From the NCBI RefSeq assembly GCF_033472595.1, contig NZ_CP137642.1:124001-188000 (forward strand): a stretch of 64,000 nucleotides of DNA. Reading direction: 5' to 3'. Made by a program: the position numbers and the translations under genes. Source of the DNA: Methanoculleus receptaculi (lineage in GTDB: Archaea > Halobacteriota > Methanomicrobia > Methanomicrobiales > Methanoculleaceae). Under the pieces are notes generated by a model that had not been told where the DNA came from, searched no databases, and saw nothing but the letters and a program-made list of their open reading frames with translations. Positions 9,706-18,990 of this stretch are shown here, one piece after another; positions within the stretch are counted from its first letter, which is position 1, and the number at the start of each line of letters is the position of its first letter.

Positions 9706-11203
9706 CCCCGAGCAGCAGTGAGACGGCAGGAGCGACGATCTCTATAAGGGGTTCGACGAAGATGCCGAGCAGCAGACAGAGGAAACTCAGGATGACCATC
9801 GGGACGAGCATCGAGAGGGGCGCCTCGCGCACCGCAGGCGCCGGGCAGTGATCGCCGCCGGCCTCGTGGTGGCTCGAGGCGCTGAAGTAAGCGACCTCGA
9901 TGAACCGCCAGATGTAGCCGACCGCGAGGAGTGACCCCGCCAGGAGGACGGCCGCATAGACCCAGTAACCCGCTTCAAGCGCCCCCATGACCAGATAATA
10001 CTTGCTTGCAAACCCGATTGTTGGGGGGACACCGATCATCGACGCCCCGGCAAGGGCGAACGCCGCACAGGTGACCGGCATCGTTGCTGCAATGCCTTTG
10101 AGGTCGGAGAACCTGGACGTCCCCAGCCGGTATATGATCACCCCCGCGACCATGAAGAGGCAGCCTTTCATCACGGCATGGCCGAGGATATGCAGGAGAC
10201 CGCCTTCCAGTGCGATCTGGTTTGCAACGCCGAGCGCAAAGACGATGTAGCCGATCTGGCTGACGCTCGAGTATGCGAGCATCCGTTTGAGGTCATCCTG
10301 TGCGATGGCCAGCACCGCTCCGGCGACTATCGCGACCGCTGCTATGAGGAGGATGAGTTCGGTCACAGGGACGGTCTCGACGAAGTATGCCATCGTGAAG
10401 ACCGAGAATACGACCCGGAACATCGCATAGACGCTCACCTTGGCCATCACGGTCGAGATCAGGACGGTCACGGCGGACGGGGCTTCCGTGTAGGCGTCGG
10501 GGAGCCAGAGATGGAGCGGGAAGAGTGCGACCTTTATGGAGAACCCGATGATCAGGAGGAGAAACGCGGTATGAACTGTTGCAAGCCCATATGACGCAGG
10601 GAGAAGACGGGCAATGTCTGCCATGTTCAGTGTCCCGGTCGCAACATAGAGGTTCCCGATGCCGAGCAGGACAAAACCTCCTGCAATCGAGCCAAGAATC
10701 AGGTAGTTTAAGGCCGCAACATAGGCGCGCGGCCGTCTGGCGGAGGCAATCAGGGTGTATGCGGCGATGGACGAGATCTCCAGGAAGACGTAGAGGTTAA
10801 AGATGTCCCCTGTGATCGTCATTCCGACAAGACCGGTCACAAGGATCTGGAAGAGGACGTAGAACGAGACGATCTTCTCCGGTTCGATCTCCTTCTCGAC
10901 GCTCCGTCGCGCATATACCGCCGCCGCAACGGCCAGGAAGAGAATGATCGGCAGGATGTAGCTGTTGAAGGTATCGATGACAAACTCAATCCCGAGCGGT
11001 GGCGCCCATCCCCCGAGATGGTAGTGGATCGTCCCCTGCCGCATCACCTCGATAAGGAGGGCGATCCCGCCCACGAACTGGAAGAGTATCGTTGCAAGCG
11101 TGATCGGGTAGCAGAACCGACGGTCATGCCAGCCAAGCAGGAGTATTAGGAGCGCCGAAAGTATGGGGACGGTGATCAGGATAACCGGGAGGTGTTCGAT
11201 CAT
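9698..11203 (-). CDS. mnhD: Mrp-type Na+/H+ antiporter subunit D
   Basis: A 501-residue NuoN/MnhD-type membrane protein. The conserved blocks are FLEISSIAAYTLIA, FPLHLWLPDAYTEAPSAVTVLISTVMAKVSVYA and IAQDDLKRMLAYSSVSQIGYI, giving the Glu and Lys residues used for ion transfer in this family. It follows mnhC with a 4-base overlap and is in turn followed by two further large paralogues. This is the best match to a canonical subunit D of the three. Confidence 0.9.
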   Translation of the reverse strand: MIEHLPVILITVPILSALLILLLGWHDRRFCYPITLATILFQFVGGIALLIEVMRQGTIHYHLGGWAPPLGIEFVIDTFNSYILPIILFLAVAAAVYARRSVEKEIEPEKIVSFYVLFQILVTGLVGMTITGDIFNLYVFLEISSIAAYTLIASARRPRAYVAALNYLILGSIAGGFVLLGIGNLYVATGTLNMADIARLLPASYGLATVHTAFLLLIIGFSIKVALFPLHLWLPDAYTEAPSAVTVLISTVMAKVSVYAMFRVVFSVFTMAYFVETVPVTELILLIAAVAIVAGAVLAIAQDDLKRMLAYSSVSQIGYIVFALGVANQIALEGGLLHILGHAVMKGCLFMVAGVIIYRLGTSRFSDLKGIAATMPVTCAAFALAGASMIGVPPTIGFASKYYLVMGALEAGYWVYAAVLLAGSLLAVGYIWRFIEVAYFSASSHHEAGGDHCPAPAVREAPLSMLVPMVILSFLCLLLGIFVEPLIEIVAPAVSLLLGGA

Positions 11204-11577
11204 CGCCTCTTCACCGCCTTTAACAGACCGGCCTCATCGATGACACCATACTCCTCGTATATCCGGACGATCAGCGCAAGACCGACCGCGGTCACACTCA
11301 CACCGACGACGATCGCGGTAAGTATCAGGACGTGCGGGATGGGGTTGACGTATATGGCCTCCATCCCTTCAGGGAGGTAGATCGGGGCTATACCGCCTTC
11401 CACCTCGGCAAGCGAGATGTAGAAGAGGAAGATCGCGGTCTGGAAGATGTTGAGCCCGATGAGTTTCTTTACCAGGTTCTCTTTTGCAATCAACGCATAT
11501 AGCCCGATCATCATCAGGATGATTACCATCCAGTAGTTGTAGTGCGAGAGGAATGCCTCAACGACCGTTTCCATCAC
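11200..11577 (-). CDS. mnhC: Mrp-type Na+/H+ antiporter subunit C (NuoK-like)
   Basis: A 125-residue protein with three predicted membrane helices, homologous to NuoK/MnhC. Typical features are IGLYALIAKENLVKKLIGLNIFQTAIFLFYI near the N-terminus and HVLILTAIVVGVSVTAVGLALIVRI near the C-terminus, including the buried Glu/Lys region. It is in the standard position between B and D, with ATGA-type overlaps on both sides. Confidence 0.9.
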   Translation of the reverse strand: MMETVVEAFLSHYNYWMVIILMMIGLYALIAKENLVKKLIGLNIFQTAIFLFYISLAEVEGGIAPIYLPEGMEAIYVNPIPHVLILTAIVVGVSVTAVGLALIVRIYEEYGVIDEAGLLKAVKRR

Positions 11578-12005
11578 GGAGCCTCACCTCCCCTATCGGA
11601 GATATCCGAGATTATCGAGACCATCACCGCCATCACGGTGATCCCGATCCCCATCTCGACCGCGTCAATCAGGTATCCATGGAGATGGGCCACCCCAAGC
11701 GCCGACTCGACTGCTCCGTACTCCAGGTAATTCCCGCCAGCGGCGAGGCAGAGAAAGCCGATACCTGCATAGATAGCAACCCCGATGACGGAGTAGATCA
11801 TGAGCCACTTCTTTCCAAGCCGCTTCTCGACGCCCGATAATCCGAAAGCGATGAACATCATAATGAACGATGCAGCAAAGACGACACCGCCCTGGAACCC
11901 TCCACCAGCTCCCACCGCACCATGCACTATGACGTAGAGGGCAAAGACCTGTATAAACGGCACCGAAAGCCGGGATACCGTCCGGATGACGACGTTCTCC
12001 CTCAA
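11574..12005 (-). CDS. mnhB: Mrp-type Na+/H+ antiporter subunit B (MnhB/MbhF)
   Basis: A 143-residue membrane protein with the MnhB signature: PFIQVFALYVIVHGAVGAGGGFQGGVVFAA, i.e. the HGAVGAGGGFQGGV loop that defines this family. Four helices are visible. It overlaps mnhC downstream and the MbhE-like gene upstream, so it belongs to the same polycistronic message. It is a structural subunit of the antiporter membrane arm. Confidence 0.9.
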   Translation of the reverse strand: MRENVVIRTVSRLSVPFIQVFALYVIVHGAVGAGGGFQGGVVFAASFIMMFIAFGLSGVEKRLGKKWLMIYSVIGVAIYAGIGFLCLAAGGNYLEYGAVESALGVAHLHGYLIDAVEMGIGITVMAVMVSIISDISDRGGEAP

Positions 12006-12277
12006 AGTCGTCCACCCCGCCTGAGCAGGAGAGCGACCGCTATCCCTGCAGTGAAGATCACCACTATCTCTCCAAGCGTATCGAACCCACGGTAACTCGC
12101 AAGTATTGCTGTAACGATGTTCTCGACCCCGACATCATGGATGGCCAGATCGATGTAGAGCTTGCCGGTATAGCGAGTGGCCGGGGCGTCAGGGTCGCCG
12201 AAAGCCGGCATATCCTCGACCGCCCAGAAGAGGACCACGCCTATGAAGAGAACTGCAAGCAGAGCCTTTACGTTCAA
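12002..12277 (-). CDS. Mrp antiporter small subunit, MbhE-like
   Basis: A 91-residue protein with a helix at each end. It matches the MbhE-type subunit seen in stand-alone Mrp operons and membrane-bound hydrogenases: a membrane helix, a polar loop with the DMPAFGDPDAP region, then NIVTAILASYRGFDTLGEIVVIFTAG. In bacterial Mrp this corresponds to part of the fused C-terminus of MnhA. It overlaps its neighbours by 4 bases on both sides. Confidence 0.82.
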   Translation of the reverse strand: MNVKALLAVLFIGVVLFWAVEDMPAFGDPDAPATRYTGKLYIDLAIHDVGVENIVTAILASYRGFDTLGEIVVIFTAGIAVALLLRRGGRL

Positions 12278-12519
12278 TCTGAAGATCTCCTTTCGGTTCG
12301 TGCTATGGCCGCAATGAAGAGAACGGTGGTTACCCCTGCCCCCACCGCCGCCTCGGTGAAGGCGACGTCGGCGGCGTTCATCTCCGACCAGAGCACCGTC
12401 ATTATCAGTGAGTAGGCGGCAAGGATGATCGTTGCGTGGAGGAGGTCGCGGACGGTTATCGCCGCGATCGCGCAGATTATCATAAAGAGGAGGAGGGCAA
12501 AGTCAAGCGCCCAGATCAT
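12274..12519 (-). CDS. DUF4040 / MbhD-like antiporter subunit
   Basis: An 81-residue protein with three short helices carrying the DUF4040 pattern: AITVRDLLHATIILAAYSLIM and NAADVAFTEAAVGAGVTTVLFIAAI. In bacterial Mrp this domain forms part of the C-terminus of MnhA; here it is a separate gene, as in Mbh-type operons. It is translationally coupled (4-base overlaps) to mnhG upstream and the MbhE-like gene downstream. Confidence 0.87.
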   Translation of the reverse strand: MIWALDFALLLFMIICAIAAITVRDLLHATIILAAYSLIMTVLWSEMNAADVAFTEAAVGAGVTTVLFIAAIARTERRSSD

Positions 12520-12830
12520 CGCCGTTCATCCCCCTTCTCCCAGGGTTCAGTCCCGCAGGTATGCGCTGCATTCATGATGGCATGCACCGCCGTCGGCGAG
12601 GTTATGAATATGAAAAGCACCAGGAGGAGCATCTTCATCGTAAGCAGGCTCACCCCCTCGTAGAGGATGAAGCCAAACAGCATCATCCCCTCCCCCATCG
12701 TGTCGCACTTGCCAGTCGCGTGAACACGGGTATAGAGATCGGGAAGCCTGAGAAGACCTATGGCGCCGACGACCATGAAGAAGAGGCCGACGATGATGAA
12801 GATGCTGGCCAGAGTGTTCAGCAGATGCAC
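12516..12830 (-). CDS. mnhG: Mrp-type Na+/H+ antiporter subunit G
   Basis: A 104-residue protein with three helices. The MnhG signature GAIGLLRLPDLYTRVHATGKCDTMGEGMMLFGF is clear (the LPDxYxRxHAxxKxxT motif). It starts inside the end of mnhF (13-base overlap) and ends overlapping the DUF4040 gene, so it is part of the same operon. It is a small structural subunit of the antiporter. Confidence 0.92.
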   Translation of the reverse strand: MHLLNTLASIFIIVGLFFMVVGAIGLLRLPDLYTRVHATGKCDTMGEGMMLFGFILYEGVSLLTMKMLLLVLFIFITSPTAVHAIMNAAHTCGTEPWEKGDERR

Positions 12831-13081
12831 CCCTCCTTGAGGTATCTGGCGACTGCAAGCGTCGCTATGAAGTTTATCATCGCATAGACGATCGCGATGT
12901 CCAGGAAGATCGGCCGCCCGTATATGAGGCCAATGAGTACCAGGATGATGATAGTCGTTGTTCCGATCGTGTTCACCGCGATCAGCCGGTTCTCAACGCC
13001 GGGGCCGATAACCACCCGGTAGAGACAGAGAAAGATCGTCAATATGAGTACGATCACACTGGCATAGAAGAGATCGATCAT
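12818..13081 (-). CDS. mnhF: Mrp-type Na+/H+ antiporter subunit F
   Basis: An 87-residue three-helix protein with the MnhF pattern: CLYRVVIGPGVENRLIAVNTIGTTTIIILVLIG followed by FLDIAIVYAMINFIATLAVARYL. The GPxxxNRxxAxNxIGT loop is diagnostic. It overlaps mnhE upstream by 4 bases and mnhG downstream. Confidence 0.92.
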   Translation of the reverse strand: MIDLFYASVIVLILTIFLCLYRVVIGPGVENRLIAVNTIGTTTIIILVLIGLIYGRPIFLDIAIVYAMINFIATLAVARYLKEGCIC

Positions 13082-13632
13082 TCTTCACCCTCACAAAAGA
13101 CGTGCGCAAGGCTGTTCTGCAAGCCCCTCTCTTTGAGGAGGGATTCTTCCGCCGCCCCCCGGACAAGGGCGTGCACCGTGTATCTCCCACCGGCCACCTC
13201 GACTGTCACCGTCCCCGGCGTCAGCGTGATCGCGTTTGCAAACGCTGTACGCAGGATGTCGTTTTGAAACGGTGTATCGACTGTGATGATACCGGGATCG
13301 ATCGGCATACGAGGGTGGAGGACGCGGTATGCTACGTCGATGTTGGCGAGGACGATACCCAGCATCAGCCGCGGGAGATAGGCGACGAACCGGATGAATG
13401 CCCCGACCGACCGCAAAATGCCGGTCTCATCGGAGAGGAAGAGAAGATCGGTTGATATAAGGGCCACGACGGCGCAACATACGATCCCGGCGCCGATGTA
13501 GAACGGTTCCAGGTAGCCCGACAGGATATACCAGAATAGCATCAATACCGCAAATGTGATAATATACTGCGACACCGACGGCCTTTTCCTACCAGAAGAC
13601 AACGCACACCCTCTCTTGCACAGTGTTAACAC
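13078..13632 (-). CDS. mnhE: Mrp-type Na+/H+ antiporter subunit E (first gene of operon)
   Basis: A 184-residue protein with N-terminal membrane helices and a soluble C-terminal part with TPFQNDILRTAFANAITLTPGTVTVEV, the MnhE signature. The start used is a GTG at 13632; an in-frame GTG at 13575 (VSQYIITFAVLM) would give a more typical MnhE N-terminus. A TATA-like TTTTTATAC lies about 20-30 bases upstream of 13632 on the minus strand, which favours a very short leader and this start. The gene order E-F-G-DUF4040-MbhE-B-C-D follows membrane-bound hydrogenase operons, but no hydrogenase genes are attached. Confidence 0.85.
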   Translation of the reverse strand: MLTLCKRGCALSSGRKRPSVSQYIITFAVLMLFWYILSGYLEPFYIGAGIVCCAVVALISTDLLFLSDETGILRSVGAFIRFVAYLPRLMLGIVLANIDVAYRVLHPRMPIDPGIITVDTPFQNDILRTAFANAITLTPGTVTVEVAGGRYTVHALVRGAAEESLLKERGLQNSLAHVFCEGEE

Positions 13633-14174
13633 CCTTACTTTGAGAGGGCAGCGTATAAAAACTGTGCTTTGGCGCTCCTTTGCAAGCCATTATCCCTCAC
13701 CGATCCCCCATCCATGACCTTTACGCGCGGGTTGTGCAACCATAGAAAACCCAGGAGCCCGTCACGCCGTCCTGCTTCTCAATCACCCACTCATCTGATG
13801 CATTCGATCAACGGATCCGGGGTACAAACTCAACCCTTTTCCACGGTTGGAGTGTGGAGCCCATTGGATCAACGATTCCGTGATATAAACACCCCACCTT
13901 TTTCCGGTAACATTGTGCAGAACTCATCAAACCGGTTCGATCATGGTTTGATGCTCCCACATCAGCACCGGACACCGGACCAAGGGGGAATCGCCTCTCG
14001 AGGAATGGCTGACGGGAAAGAGGAAGGACGAAACCACTCCAGGCGAGGGCAAAATCCGGGAACAGGGCGGTTGATTCTAATTGCCAGGGGAAATAGCCCC
14101 CATCTCCACCGGTATGTCGCGCGCACCGAAGAATAACAACCCTTAAGAAGGTGATCAGAGAGTATTACTCAAAA
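13633..14174. repeat. intergenic region with an imperfect direct repeat
   Basis: This 540-base gap separates the antiporter operon (leftward) from the ADP-ribosylglycohydrolase (rightward). It contains two imperfect copies of one unit about 60 bases apart, near 13805-13845 and 13865-13905. Each begins GATCAACG, has a GTACAAAC or ATATAAAC TATA-like box, then a C-rich and T-rich run ending CC. These may be duplicated promoters or operators. The operon's own TATA-like box is near 13651. No coding sequence is supported. Confidence 0.4.
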
Positions 14175-15086
14175 ATGCTCGACCAGTTCAGGGGCTGCCT
14201 TCTCGGGGCCGCCATCGGTGACGCGCTCGGTATGGCACGGGAGACAGCACCCCCCAACTTCCAGCGCCTCCACACGGGCTACCGCCGCGCCTGGCGGGGA
14301 CACCCGAACGCCGGGCTTAAACCGGGGCAGTTCACCGACGACACCCAGACGATGCTCCTTGTGGCCGGGATGCTTGCAGAGAGCACCTACTCAGAACAGG
14401 AGTACGCTGCAGCCCTTGCCCGGATGTATATGAACGGAGAACTCCGGTTCCCTGACGCCGCAGTTGACGCCGCGTGCCGCCACATCCTCCTCTCAGGTGA
14501 AGTCTCGGGATCGAAGGGGGTCTACTCCAGCACCGCCGGCTGCACAGGTATCGCCGTCCCGTTCGGTCTCTTCTATGACGACCCGATCGACGTGGCCGAA
14601 CGGGTGGTCAAGGCCTGCAGCGTCACCCACACCCATCCAGCAGCACACGCTGGAGCGGTCAGCGTCGCGATGCTTGTCCACCACGCCGTCCGTGGCCGGC
14701 CCGACGCCATCACCCTTGCCGGGAAACACGCCACGCTTGAGGACGTCACACTTGGCAACAGGATCCGCGACGCCCTGAATCTGGAGCAGGAAGGGATCAG
14801 CCTGGAGGGTGCATTCTCGGTGATAGGGAACGATGTAACCGTCTACCAGACCATCCCGCTTGCATTTTTCCTGATCAGCCGCATAAAAGATGTCCCAATT
14901 CTCCTCACAACCGCCGCCAATATCGGGGGGAACACCGACACCATCACATTCATCTGCGGTGCCTACGTTGGCGCGGTTTACGGGAGATCCGCCCTCCCAC
15001 AGGGTCTCCTGGAAGGGCTTGAGGGAAAAGACGAGATTGAATCCGTGGCTGCCCGGCTCTATCAGCGCTACACCGCAAAGCCTTAA
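14175..15086 (+). CDS. ADP-ribosylglycohydrolase family protein
   Basis: A 303-residue protein of the ADP-ribosyl-(dinitrogen reductase) hydrolase family. The di-magnesium site motifs are present: GDALGM near the N-terminus, TDDTQTML near residue 55, and GGNTDTI near residue 255, with the conserved aspartates in place. The family removes ADP-ribose from proteins or small molecules; the target here is unknown. I prefer the ATG at 14175 over an upstream in-frame GTG at 14151, since homology begins at MLDQFRGCLLGAAIGD. It lies just ahead of the arginine operon but is probably a separate unit. A decayed copy of its 5' end is at 35.7 kb. Confidence 0.85.
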   Translation: MLDQFRGCLLGAAIGDALGMARETAPPNFQRLHTGYRRAWRGHPNAGLKPGQFTDDTQTMLLVAGMLAESTYSEQEYAAALARMYMNGELRFPDAAVDAACRHILLSGEVSGSKGVYSSTAGCTGIAVPFGLFYDDPIDVAERVVKACSVTHTHPAAHAGAVSVAMLVHHAVRGRPDAITLAGKHATLEDVTLGNRIRDALNLEQEGISLEGAFSVIGNDVTVYQTIPLAFFLISRIKDVPILLTTAANIGGNTDTITFICGAYVGAVYGRSALPQGLLEGLEGKDEIESVAARLYQRYTAKP

Positions 15087-15111
15087 GATTCTATAATAGA
15101 GACTCAATCTT

Positions 15112-16098
15112 ATGGAGATTGCGATTATCGGCGCATCCGGCTACACCGGTGGTGAGTTGATGCGACTGCTGCTGAACCATCCGTCAGCGGAGGTCGCCGT
15201 TGCAACATCCCGGCGACTTGACGGCACCCCCGTCGCATCCGTCCACCCCCACCTCCGTGGTCTGACCGATCTTGTCTTCCGGAACACCGAAGCCGGCGAT
15301 ATCGATGCCGACTTTGTCTTCCTGGCCGTCCCCCACACCGCGGCGATGAAGGTTGCCGGAACGCTGGTAGAGCGTGGGATAAAGGCCGTCGACCTCTCGG
15401 CCGACTACCGCCTCCCGAAGGACGTGTATGAAAAGGTCTATGGCATGACCCACCAGGCCTACTTTGAGGCCCCCTACGGCCTGACAGAACTCCACCGGGA
15501 CGAGATCAGGGGCGCCCATTTCGTCGCAAACCCGGGGTGTTTCCCGACCGGTGCGACGCTTGCAGCAGCGCCGCTTGCAGAGTTCGCCCACACCATAATC
15601 TACGACTCAAAGACCGGGGTCTCCGGCGCAGGAAACACCCCCTCTGAGACCACTCACTACCCCAATGTCGGCGACAACTTCAGCGCCTACAAATGGACAA
15701 CCCACCGCCACCTTGCCGAGATGAGGCAGGAGATTGCGAGGCTCGGTTCGGGTGCAAGATGTTACTTCACGCCACATCTCCTCCCCGTGAACCGGGGCAT
15801 CCTGACAACCGCCCACATCCTCCTATCCGAACCGATGGAGCAGAAGGAGGTCGAGGCGCTCTACAGGCGTTACTATGCAGACGAGTTCTTCGTCCGATAC
15901 CAGAAACCGACACTTGCAGCCGTCCGCGGGACGAACTTCTGCGACGTTGCGGTGGAGAGCGAGGGCGACCGGGTCGTCGCGGTCTCGGTGATCGACAACC
16001 TGGTCAAGGGAGCGAGCGGTCAGGCGATCCAGAACATGAACCTTATGTGCGGGTTTGCGGAAGACGCAGGTCTCCGGTTCGCCGGGATGCTCCCCTGA
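15112..16098 (+). CDS. argC: N-acetyl-gamma-glutamyl-phosphate reductase
   Basis: A 328-residue NADP-dependent reductase for the third step of arginine (ornithine) synthesis. The N-terminal [14 protein letters not shown] is the Rossmann loop, and NPGCFPTG carries the catalytic cysteine. A C-terminal His motif ([13 protein letters not shown]) completes the site. Length is normal. It is the first gene of the argC-CBS-argJ-argB operon; a TATA-like TTCTATAATAG lies about 25-30 bases upstream of the ATG, suggesting a near-leaderless transcript. Confidence 0.95.
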   Translation: MEIAIIGASGYTGGELMRLLLNHPSAEVAVATSRRLDGTPVASVHPHLRGLTDLVFRNTEAGDIDADFVFLAVPHTAAMKVAGTLVERGIKAVDLSADYRLPKDVYEKVYGMTHQAYFEAPYGLTELHRDEIRGAHFVANPGCFPTGATLAAAPLAEFAHTIIYDSKTGVSGAGNTPSETTHYPNVGDNFSAYKWTTHRHLAEMRQEIARLGSGARCYFTPHLLPVNRGILTTAHILLSEPMEQKEVEALYRRYYADEFFVRYQKPTLAAVRGTNFCDVAVESEGDRVVAVSVIDNLVKGASGQAIQNMNLMCGFAEDAGLRFAGMLP

Positions 16099-16108
16099 GG
16101 TGATGGTG

Positions 16109-16597
16109 ATGTTGAAGGTAAAAGATATCATGACCCCGAACCCTGTGACCGTCCGGGTCGACTCGCCTATTCGTGAGGCAGCGGGACTGCTCCGTAAGTA
16201 TCATATCGGTGGGCTTCCTGTGATGGACGGCGACCGGGTAGCGGGGATCATCACCGAGACGGATATCCTCTCGCTTCTGGACGTTGGCGACCTCTCCGAT
16301 GACCTCTGGCTTCCCTCGCCGCTCGAGGTGATCGAGATCCCTGTAAGGGAGTTTATCAACTGGGAGAGGACAAAGAGGGCGCTCACCGATATAAGCAACA
16401 TGGAGGTGCGGCGAGTGATGAGCAGCCCGGTTATCGCGATCGATGAGGAGGCTGATATCTCCGAGGCGGCATCCCTGATGCTCCACGAAGGGATCGCCCG
16501 CCTTCCGGTGCTCCGCGATGGGAAACTGATCGGGATCGTCACCAGGGCGGATATCGTCAACGGTCTCGGGGCGTCTGCCGGCGAGGAGAGAGCGTGA
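16109..16597 (+). CDS. CBS-domain pair protein in the arginine operon
   Basis: A 162-residue protein made almost only of two CBS domains: MLKVKDIMTPNPVTV to about residue 55, and RRVMSSPVIAIDEEADIS to about residue 150 with the second repeat ending RLPVLRDGKLIGIVTRADIV. Such pairs bind adenine nucleotides or S-adenosylmethionine and act as sensors. The ATG at 16109 is chosen because GAGGTG ends 6 bases upstream; several alternative starts lie just before it. It is wedged between argC (10 bases) and argJ (4-base overlap), which suggests energy-dependent tuning of arginine synthesis (inference). Confidence 0.85.
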   Translation: MLKVKDIMTPNPVTVRVDSPIREAAGLLRKYHIGGLPVMDGDRVAGIITETDILSLLDVGDLSDDLWLPSPLEVIEIPVREFINWERTKRALTDISNMEVRRVMSSPVIAIDEEADISEAASLMLHEGIARLPVLRDGKLIGIVTRADIVNGLGASAGEERA

Positions 16598-17733
16598 AGA
16601 GTATCTGTGCGGTCGAAGGCGTCACCGCCGCGGGGATCAGGGAAGGAAAGTACGGGCTTGCTCTTATCCGGGCGAGCGGAACCGCGGCCGGTGTCTTTAC
16701 GTCCAACCTGGTTCGAGCCGCCCCGGTCGAGTTGATGATGGAGCGGCTGCAAAAGGGAGCGCTCGAGGCCATCGTCGTCAACAGCGGGTGCGCTAACGCC
16801 TACACCGGCGAGCGGGGCTACCGCGACGCAAAGGAGATGGCCGCCATCGCAGCCTCTTCGCTTGGCCTTGAACCGGAGTCGGTCGGTGTCGCAAGCACCG
16901 GGGTGATCGGGCGATACCTGGATCTCCCCCGCATCCGGGAGCAGTGCAGCCGGGTATCGCCGCTCCTTGCCCGGAACAGCGATGCAGAGGATGCAGCAGC
17001 GCGGGCGATCATGACCACCGACACCTTCCCAAAACATGCCCTCTTCAGGACAGAGTCATTTACCGTCGGCGGTATCGCCAAGGGGAGCGGGATGATAGCC
17101 CCGAACATGGGAACGATGCTTGCGTTCATCTACACCGACGCGGATGTAGAGGCGGGGATGCTCCAGGAGATCCTGCGGCAGGCGTCCCGCCGATCGTTCA
17201 ACCGTGTGGTGGTCGACGGTGATACAAGCACAAACGACGCGGCGTTCTGCACCGCGACCGGCGCCGCAGGCCGGGTCGACCGCGACGACCTGGCGAGGGG
17301 CATCGAGGCAGTCTGCCGCGACCTTGCCATCCAGATCGCCCGCGACGGTGAAGGGGCAACAAAACTCCTGAAGGTCACCGTCCGCGGCGCCCCCGACGAG
17401 GAGGCGGCAGCGGCAGTTGCAAGGACAATCGTCGCCTCCCCGCTAGTAAAGACCGCCGTCTATGGCGAAGACCCGAACTGGGGCCGGGTCGTCGCGGCAG
17501 CGGGCAGGGCTGGTGTGGAGTTTGACCCATACGCGGTCTCGCTCCGGATCGGGGACGTGACCCTTGTTTGCCGTGGTGAGATCGTCGCCGAACTTGAGGC
17601 CGCGAGAGCAGCGATGCACGGTGATACCGTCGTGTTCGACCTTGACCTTGCCGTCGGGGATGGGCAGGCGACAGCGTGGGGATGCGACCTCACCGAGAGG
17701 TACGTGGAGATCAACGGGAAGTATACGACATGA
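16594..17733 (+). CDS. argJ: bifunctional ornithine acetyltransferase / N-acetylglutamate synthase
   Basis: A 379-residue ArgJ. The autocleavage site that splits the precursor into alpha and beta chains is visible in [16 protein letters not shown], with the nucleophilic threonine in the GTML tetrad. [12 protein letters not shown]-like sequence ([16 protein letters not shown]) and GDTSTNDA are other family blocks. The enzyme recycles the acetyl group from N-acetylornithine to glutamate. It overlaps the CBS gene by 4 bases and argB by 4 bases. A GTG start is used. Confidence 0.95.
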   Translation: MKSICAVEGVTAAGIREGKYGLALIRASGTAAGVFTSNLVRAAPVELMMERLQKGALEAIVVNSGCANAYTGERGYRDAKEMAAIAASSLGLEPESVGVASTGVIGRYLDLPRIREQCSRVSPLLARNSDAEDAAARAIMTTDTFPKHALFRTESFTVGGIAKGSGMIAPNMGTMLAFIYTDADVEAGMLQEILRQASRRSFNRVVVDGDTSTNDAAFCTATGAAGRVDRDDLARGIEAVCRDLAIQIARDGEGATKLLKVTVRGAPDEEAAAAVARTIVASPLVKTAVYGEDPNWGRVVAAAGRAGVEFDPYAVSLRIGDVTLVCRGEIVAELEAARAAMHGDTVVFDLDLAVGDGQATAWGCDLTERYVEINGKYTT

Positions 17734-18599
17734 AGCGAGAAGACGTGCTGATGGAGGCTCTCCCCTACATCCAGAAGTTCTACGGTAAGACGATCGTGAT
17801 CAAGCTCGGCGGCCACGCGATGGTCGATCAGAAGATCCTGGAGACGGTGATCAGGGACGCCGTCCTCCTCCACTACGTGGGGATGAAGGTCGTCCTTGTC
17901 CACGGCGGGGGGCCCGAGATCACCGCCAAGATGAAGGCGATGGGCAAGGAACCGAAGTTCGTCGGCGGCCTGCGGATCACTGACCCCGAGACGCTGGAGA
18001 TCGCCCAGATGGTGCTGGTGGGAAAGATCAACGACGGGATCGTCTCCCTCATCGCAAACTGCGGCACCCGCGCGGTCGGGATCTCAGGAAACGACGGCAA
18101 CCTTCTCATCGCCAGGAAGATGGAACCCCAGAGGGTGCAGATCGGGGAAACCTTCGAGGAGGTCGATCTTGGACATGTCGGCGAGATCGAGGAGGTCGAC
18201 CCCGAGGTGCTCCACTGTCTCCTCGCCCAGAACTACATCCCGGTAGTGGCGCCGATCGCCATCGACCGCCAGGGGCAGAGCCTGAACATCAACGCCGACA
18301 CCGCGGCGGCCGAGATCGCGATTGCACTCAAGGCATACAAACTGGTCAACCTGACCGACGTCGATGGGGTTATGGATGCCGACCGGAAGAAGGTCTACCA
18401 CCGTCTATCACTCGCCGATGCGGAGGCGATGATCGGGAGAGGGGTCATCGCCGGCGGGATGATCCCGAAACTCGAGGGGTGCATGAAAGCGATCAGGAAC
18501 GGTGTCACGAGCGCCCACGTTGTCAACGGCAACCGGGAGCACAACCTCCTCCTCGAACTCTTCACCGACGAGGGCGTCGGGACGATGATCACCCCCTGA
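17730..18599 (+). CDS. argB: acetylglutamate kinase
   Basis: A 289-residue amino-acid kinase. Family features are KLGGHAMVD at the N-terminus (phosphate loop), [24 protein letters not shown] and the C-terminal [14 protein letters not shown] nucleotide-binding block. It phosphorylates N-acetylglutamate, the substrate step before ArgC. The start at 17730 forms an ATGA overlap with the argJ stop; a longer in-frame extension exists upstream but would read through argJ. The gene ends the arginine operon and converges with the chorismate mutase gene 10 bases away. Confidence 0.95.
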   Translation: MKREDVLMEALPYIQKFYGKTIVIKLGGHAMVDQKILETVIRDAVLLHYVGMKVVLVHGGGPEITAKMKAMGKEPKFVGGLRITDPETLEIAQMVLVGKINDGIVSLIANCGTRAVGISGNDGNLLIARKMEPQRVQIGETFEEVDLGHVGEIEEVDPEVLHCLLAQNYIPVVAPIAIDRQGQSLNINADTAAAEIAIALKAYKLVNLTDVDGVMDADRKKVYHRLSLADAEAMIGRGVIAGGMIPKLEGCMKAIRNGVTSAHVVNGNREHNLLLELFTDEGVGTMITP

Positions 18600-18609
18600 C
18601 TTCTTTTAA

Positions 18610-18894
18610 TCAGGGCAGGTTGCCGTCGCCGCTGCACTCCCGCTGCCGCTCCTCGCTCATCTCGACAAGGATCTCAAAGATCCTGCGGACGGCGATGGGG
18701 TCTATCCGGCTCTCGGCTGCGCGGGTGAAGACCCGGTCGATGACCGCCATCCTCTGCGCCTCGTCACGGAGTGGCAGACCCATCTCACGCTTGATCCTGG
18801 CAACCTCCGCCGCAAGGTTCTGCCGCTCCGCAATCAGATCGATGATCTTCTCGTCTATCTCACGGATCTCGTTCCTGACCGCATCAAGGGACAT
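18610..18894 (-). CDS. chorismate mutase (AroQ type)
   Basis: A 94-residue all-helical protein: MSLDAVRNEIREIDEKIIDLIAERQNLAAEVARIKREMGLPLRDEAQR is the AroQ fold, with the conserved Arg in the first helix, the RxxLAxxVxxIK block and the D..R near the end of helix 2. It converts chorismate to prephenate for Phe/Tyr synthesis. The ATG at 18894 fits family length; an upstream extension to 18978 is unlikely. It is divergent from the M50 gene. Confidence 0.85.
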   Translation of the reverse strand: MSLDAVRNEIREIDEKIIDLIAERQNLAAEVARIKREMGLPLRDEAQRMAVIDRVFTRAAESRIDPIAVRRIFEILVEMSEERQRECSGDGNLP

Positions 18895-18990
18895 ACAACA
18901 ATGATTGAACGCGGGGGTCGGATAAACCTGACGGCTCTTTGCATCGGCGAGGCGAAGGATATTATCGTGGAGTGACAAACGAGGTACCGG

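Noticed and set aside
8953-9747. A 264-codon plus-strand frame opposite antiporter subunits
   Set aside because: Strongly charged shadow of hydrophobic codons; no start signals.
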